From: JBIOHJ01 sp044448905
GTDB lineage: Bacteria; Bacteroidota; Bacteroidia; AKYH767-A; OLB10
DNA: 24,358 nucleotides
Reading direction: 5' to 3'
Assembly: GCA_044448905.1 (NCBI GenBank)
Contig: JBIOHJ010000038.1
Coordinates: forward strand, 1-24,358
The notes under the pieces are model-generated. The model saw only the letters and a program-made list of their open reading frames with translations. It searched no databases and was not told the origin of the DNA. Position 1 is the first letter of the stretch, and each line of letters starts with the position of its first letter. The position numbers were made by a program, and so were the translations under genes. Positions 22,363 to 24,358 of this stretch are shown one piece after another.

Positions 22363-23493
22363 ATGAAAAAAAATGTGACGTCAAGAAAGAATTTTCGAAT
22401 TTTTTATGAAAGCAACAGGGGAACCGCAACTCTTACAGCTTGTTTTTTAATTGTCTTTAAGACAGCGCTTAGCCAGGACATTGCTCTCACTTTTCCTTTG
22501 CCCGACCGTTGCAGCAGGGAATCTGCCGCGCAACGGGACAGTATTCTGAATTATTTTTATGGCGTGGCGGGAACAGGTTTTATTGGCAAAGAAGAATGGA
22601 TAGGATTCTGCGAAGCAAAATACCAATGGGGAGGTGCGTGGCGGCCGATTGACGGGTATAAGCACACGTTATGCGGCTATCTTTCCGTTAAAAAAAACAA
22701 GAGCAATAAAAAGTATCATTTAATCTCTGACGGTGATGGTGATATGGTAGTTTACATCGTTCCTGATCCTGCTTTCCGGTGGCTGCAATTCAAATCCCTG
22801 AGACCGCAGGGACATTCCTTTAAAGATTTTTCGATCGCCTGCGAAGTGGCTATTAAAGAACCCGGCAACACGGTTAAAACGGATGCGGCAGATTTTTTTG
22901 AAAGCTTTCCCATAGATTCATTGCTGTATAAACCTGCCGGTGTTTACGGATCATGGGTAAGCGATATTCATCATGAAAAAAGCCCTGAGATACACCCTGT
23001 TCAGCAAATGTGGAGAACAGAGCAAAAGCCAAATAACGTTCTTGAATACCAGTTGTATTCATTCTTTGATAATAGCTCAAGGTTTGATGATGAAAACGAT
23101 TTCGCTGATTCATGTCTTCTGAAGACGTGGGTTCCTGTTCCTTTAATTAACATTTTTTATGTACCGTTTGAAATTACAGCGAATGATAATTACCAACTTG
23201 TTTATGACATCACAATGCCATCATCTAACAACATTAATGTATATGATTCATTAGAAAATCAGCTTCGGCTTATTGTCAACGGAACATTAAAATTAATGGT
23301 AAATAAACCAAACAGCAGTTATCCAAAAGTAACTTTTCTGGATGTTTGCCAGGTAAACGAAAATACTATTCATGGTTATTTGGCAGTTGAAACTTCAATT
23401 GGAAAAGAGAACTCAAAAGCGGGTGCGCATGCCATTTTGAAAATATTGAAGTCAAAAACTGAAATGTCGGATGTACCCGCTAAAAAGCAATAA
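22363..23493 (+). CDS. Exported protein with EIHPV motif, unknown function
   Basis: A 376-residue protein from the ATG at 22363. The N-terminus is basic followed by a hydrophobic stretch (ATLTACFLIVFKTALSQ), read as a signal peptide. The middle has GYLSVKKNKSNKKYHLISDGDGDMVVYIVPD and then YGSWVSDIHHEKSPEIHPVQQMW; the motif W-V-x-D-x-x-H...EIHPV is one I know from uncharacterised secreted proteins in several phyla. The C-terminal half is beta-rich. A TTG at 22324 would add 13 residues overlapping the malic enzyme stop and is not preferred. The neighbours give no clue to its role. Confidence 0.7.
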   Translation: MKKNVTSRKNFRIFYESNRGTATLTACFLIVFKTALSQDIALTFPLPDRCSRESAAQRDSILNYFYGVAGTGFIGKEEWIGFCEAKYQWGGAWRPIDGYKHTLCGYLSVKKNKSNKKYHLISDGDGDMVVYIVPDPAFRWLQFKSLRPQGHSFKDFSIACEVAIKEPGNTVKTDAADFFESFPIDSLLYKPAGVYGSWVSDIHHEKSPEIHPVQQMWRTEQKPNNVLEYQLYSFFDNSSRFDDENDFADSCLLKTWVPVPLINIFYVPFEITANDNYQLVYDITMPSSNNINVYDSLENQLRLIVNGTLKLMVNKPNSSYPKVTFLDVCQVNENTIHGYLAVETSIGKENSKAGAHAILKILKSKTEMSDVPAKKQ

Positions 23494-23561
23494 ATAAAAT
23501 TTAGCATGGATTCAAATAATCACCTCCATTAAATCTTTCCTGTAAATGTAAATTAACTTTT

Positions 23562-23569
23562 TAACTTTG
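23562..23569 (+). promoter_or_regulatory. TAACTTTG -7 box of the lipoprotein gene
   Basis: A perfect TAnnTTTG match 27 bases before the ATG at 23597, a normal distance for a Bacteroidota promoter. A clear TTG at -33 is missing. Confidence 0.45.
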
Positions 23570-23596
23570 TACAAATAAACCTAACCCTTAAAAATT

Positions 23597-24274
23597 ATGG
23601 TACACCATCGAAAATATTATTTAATCGCATTACTTTCTTTTTTAATAATTTCATGCGCACCGCAAGTTGAGCTTACAACATCCTGGTCAAACAAAACTGC
23701 AAAAGTTAAAAGCACTCCAAACATAATGGCCATGGCTTTAGGAAAAGACCTGGCTAATCGCCAATCAGCCGAAAGTTACTTGGTAGCATATTTAAAAAAT
23801 GCAGGTTATAATGCCATCGGCTCGTTAGATATTTTTAAACCTGAGATACAGAAGTACGACTCTCTTACCATGGTAAGTTTGCTGAAGCAAAACAGCATTG
23901 ATCTGTTGTTAACAAATGCGGTTGTTAATGTAAGCGAAAAACAGCGTTATGTCCCCGGTAGTACATATTCAACTCCTGTGGGAACGTATGCGTATCCAAC
24001 GTATCCTTATAATTATGGCGGATATTACGGATATTATGGAAACCGCAGTGATTACTACTACCGTACCGTTTATGAAACGCAAACCACCCCGGGATATACA
24101 GTTACCGATGTTGAAGTATTAATTGAGAGTAATTTGTACGATGTTGCTAATTCAGAATTACTTTGGGTGGGACAATCAAAAAGCTACACCAAAGAACCTA
24201 CACCTGAATTATTTGATGCATTTGCCAAAGTTGTTGTTTCAGATCTCACCAAAACCATTTTGCTGCAAAAATAA
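23597..24274 (+). CDS. Tyr/Gly-rich lipoprotein
   Basis: A 225-residue protein with a lipoprotein signal (lipobox IISC, Cys20). The first half (TTSWSNKTAKVKSTPNIMAMALGKDLANRQSAESYLVAYLKNAGYNAIGSLDIF...) is an alpha/beta pattern seen in a widespread, uncharacterised lipoprotein group distantly like DUF4136, where a short strand, an 'R-x-x-x-E' helix and a 'G-x-x-A' turn are typical. A low-complexity Tyr/Gly/Pro stretch (about 134-160) interrupts the fold and probably forms a flexible loop. The end returns to strand-helix pattern (NSELLWVGQSKSYTKEP...). It has its own promoter-like box. The function is unknown. Confidence 0.72.
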   Translation: MVHHRKYYLIALLSFLIISCAPQVELTTSWSNKTAKVKSTPNIMAMALGKDLANRQSAESYLVAYLKNAGYNAIGSLDIFKPEIQKYDSLTMVSLLKQNSIDLLLTNAVVNVSEKQRYVPGSTYSTPVGTYAYPTYPYNYGGYYGYYGNRSDYYYRTVYETQTTPGYTVTDVEVLIESNLYDVANSELLWVGQSKSYTKEPTPELFDAFAKVVVSDLTKTILLQK

Positions 24275-24358
24275 TTTGATGTGTATTTTGCATGTAAAAT
24301 AATACGAAGAGCTTTCTTATTTTATTTAGTTTATTACCGGAGTTTCGTTTTGAGATGA
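24275..24358. other. Right edge of the window
   Basis: AT-rich sequence after the lipoprotein gene. A weak palindrome ATTTT-GCATGT-AAAAT is present, but no clear terminator or gene start is visible before the window ends. Confidence 0.4.

Noticed and set aside
22324..22363. TTG start for the EIHPV protein
   Set aside because: It overlaps the malic enzyme stop codon; the ATG at 22363 is a normal start before the basic N-region.

Overview
The window looks like a chromosomal piece from a Bacteroidota bacterium, probably one without a close cultured relative. The reasons are secreted proteins whose signal peptides often end in the ...AQ pattern common in this phylum, weak or absent Shine-Dalgarno sites with A-rich leaders, several boxes of the Bacteroidota sigma type TAnnTTTG, and many outer-membrane beta-barrels (OprP-type porins, Omp85 barrels, a patatin-Omp85 protein, DUF481). 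No rRNA, tRNA, CRISPR array or insertion sequence was seen.

Region 1 (1-6304) is cell-envelope genes: an outer-membrane protein and a small beta-barrel (110-1985), a convergent exported helical protein (2045-2530), then an Omp85-type barrel followed by a patatin-like phospholipase carrying its own Omp85-type barrel (2813-6304).

Region 2 (6523-11880) is an amino-acid deamination cluster. An aspartase and an asparaginase, both with signal peptides, are followed by two OprP-like porins. Read together they suggest Asn -> Asp -> fumarate with release of two ammonia in the periplasm. The ~110-bp leader of the aspartase gene is about 92% identical, without gaps, to the leader of the first gene of the window.

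Region 3 (11881-16918) is an accessory island. A perfect 45-nt palindrome begins it. Three units lie on the minus strand: a LuxR-type HTH regulator split by a frameshift at nine A, a 21-bp-repeat ORF with a good promoter, and a protein that looks fibronectin-III-like. On the plus strand follow an AT-rich two-gene cassette (ParB/Srx-like protein plus a DUF6602/PD-(D/E)XK nuclease-like protein), a lipoprotein and two small membrane proteins, with hairpin repeats sharing a CTGTCAGG core. The nuclease cassette is the best candidate for an undescribed, possibly defensive, system.

Region 4 (16919-22327) returns to metabolism: a lipoprotein beta-carbonic anhydrase, a DUF481 barrel protein with an internal duplication, a DASS/SLC13 dicarboxylate transporter and an NAD-type malic enzyme. 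These fit Region 2: fumarate made outside could be imported by the DASS carrier, turned into malate, and decarboxylated to pyruvate.

Region 5 (22363-24274) holds an exported protein with an EIHPV motif and a Tyr/Gly-rich lipoprotein. All functional links are inferred from sequence reading only.
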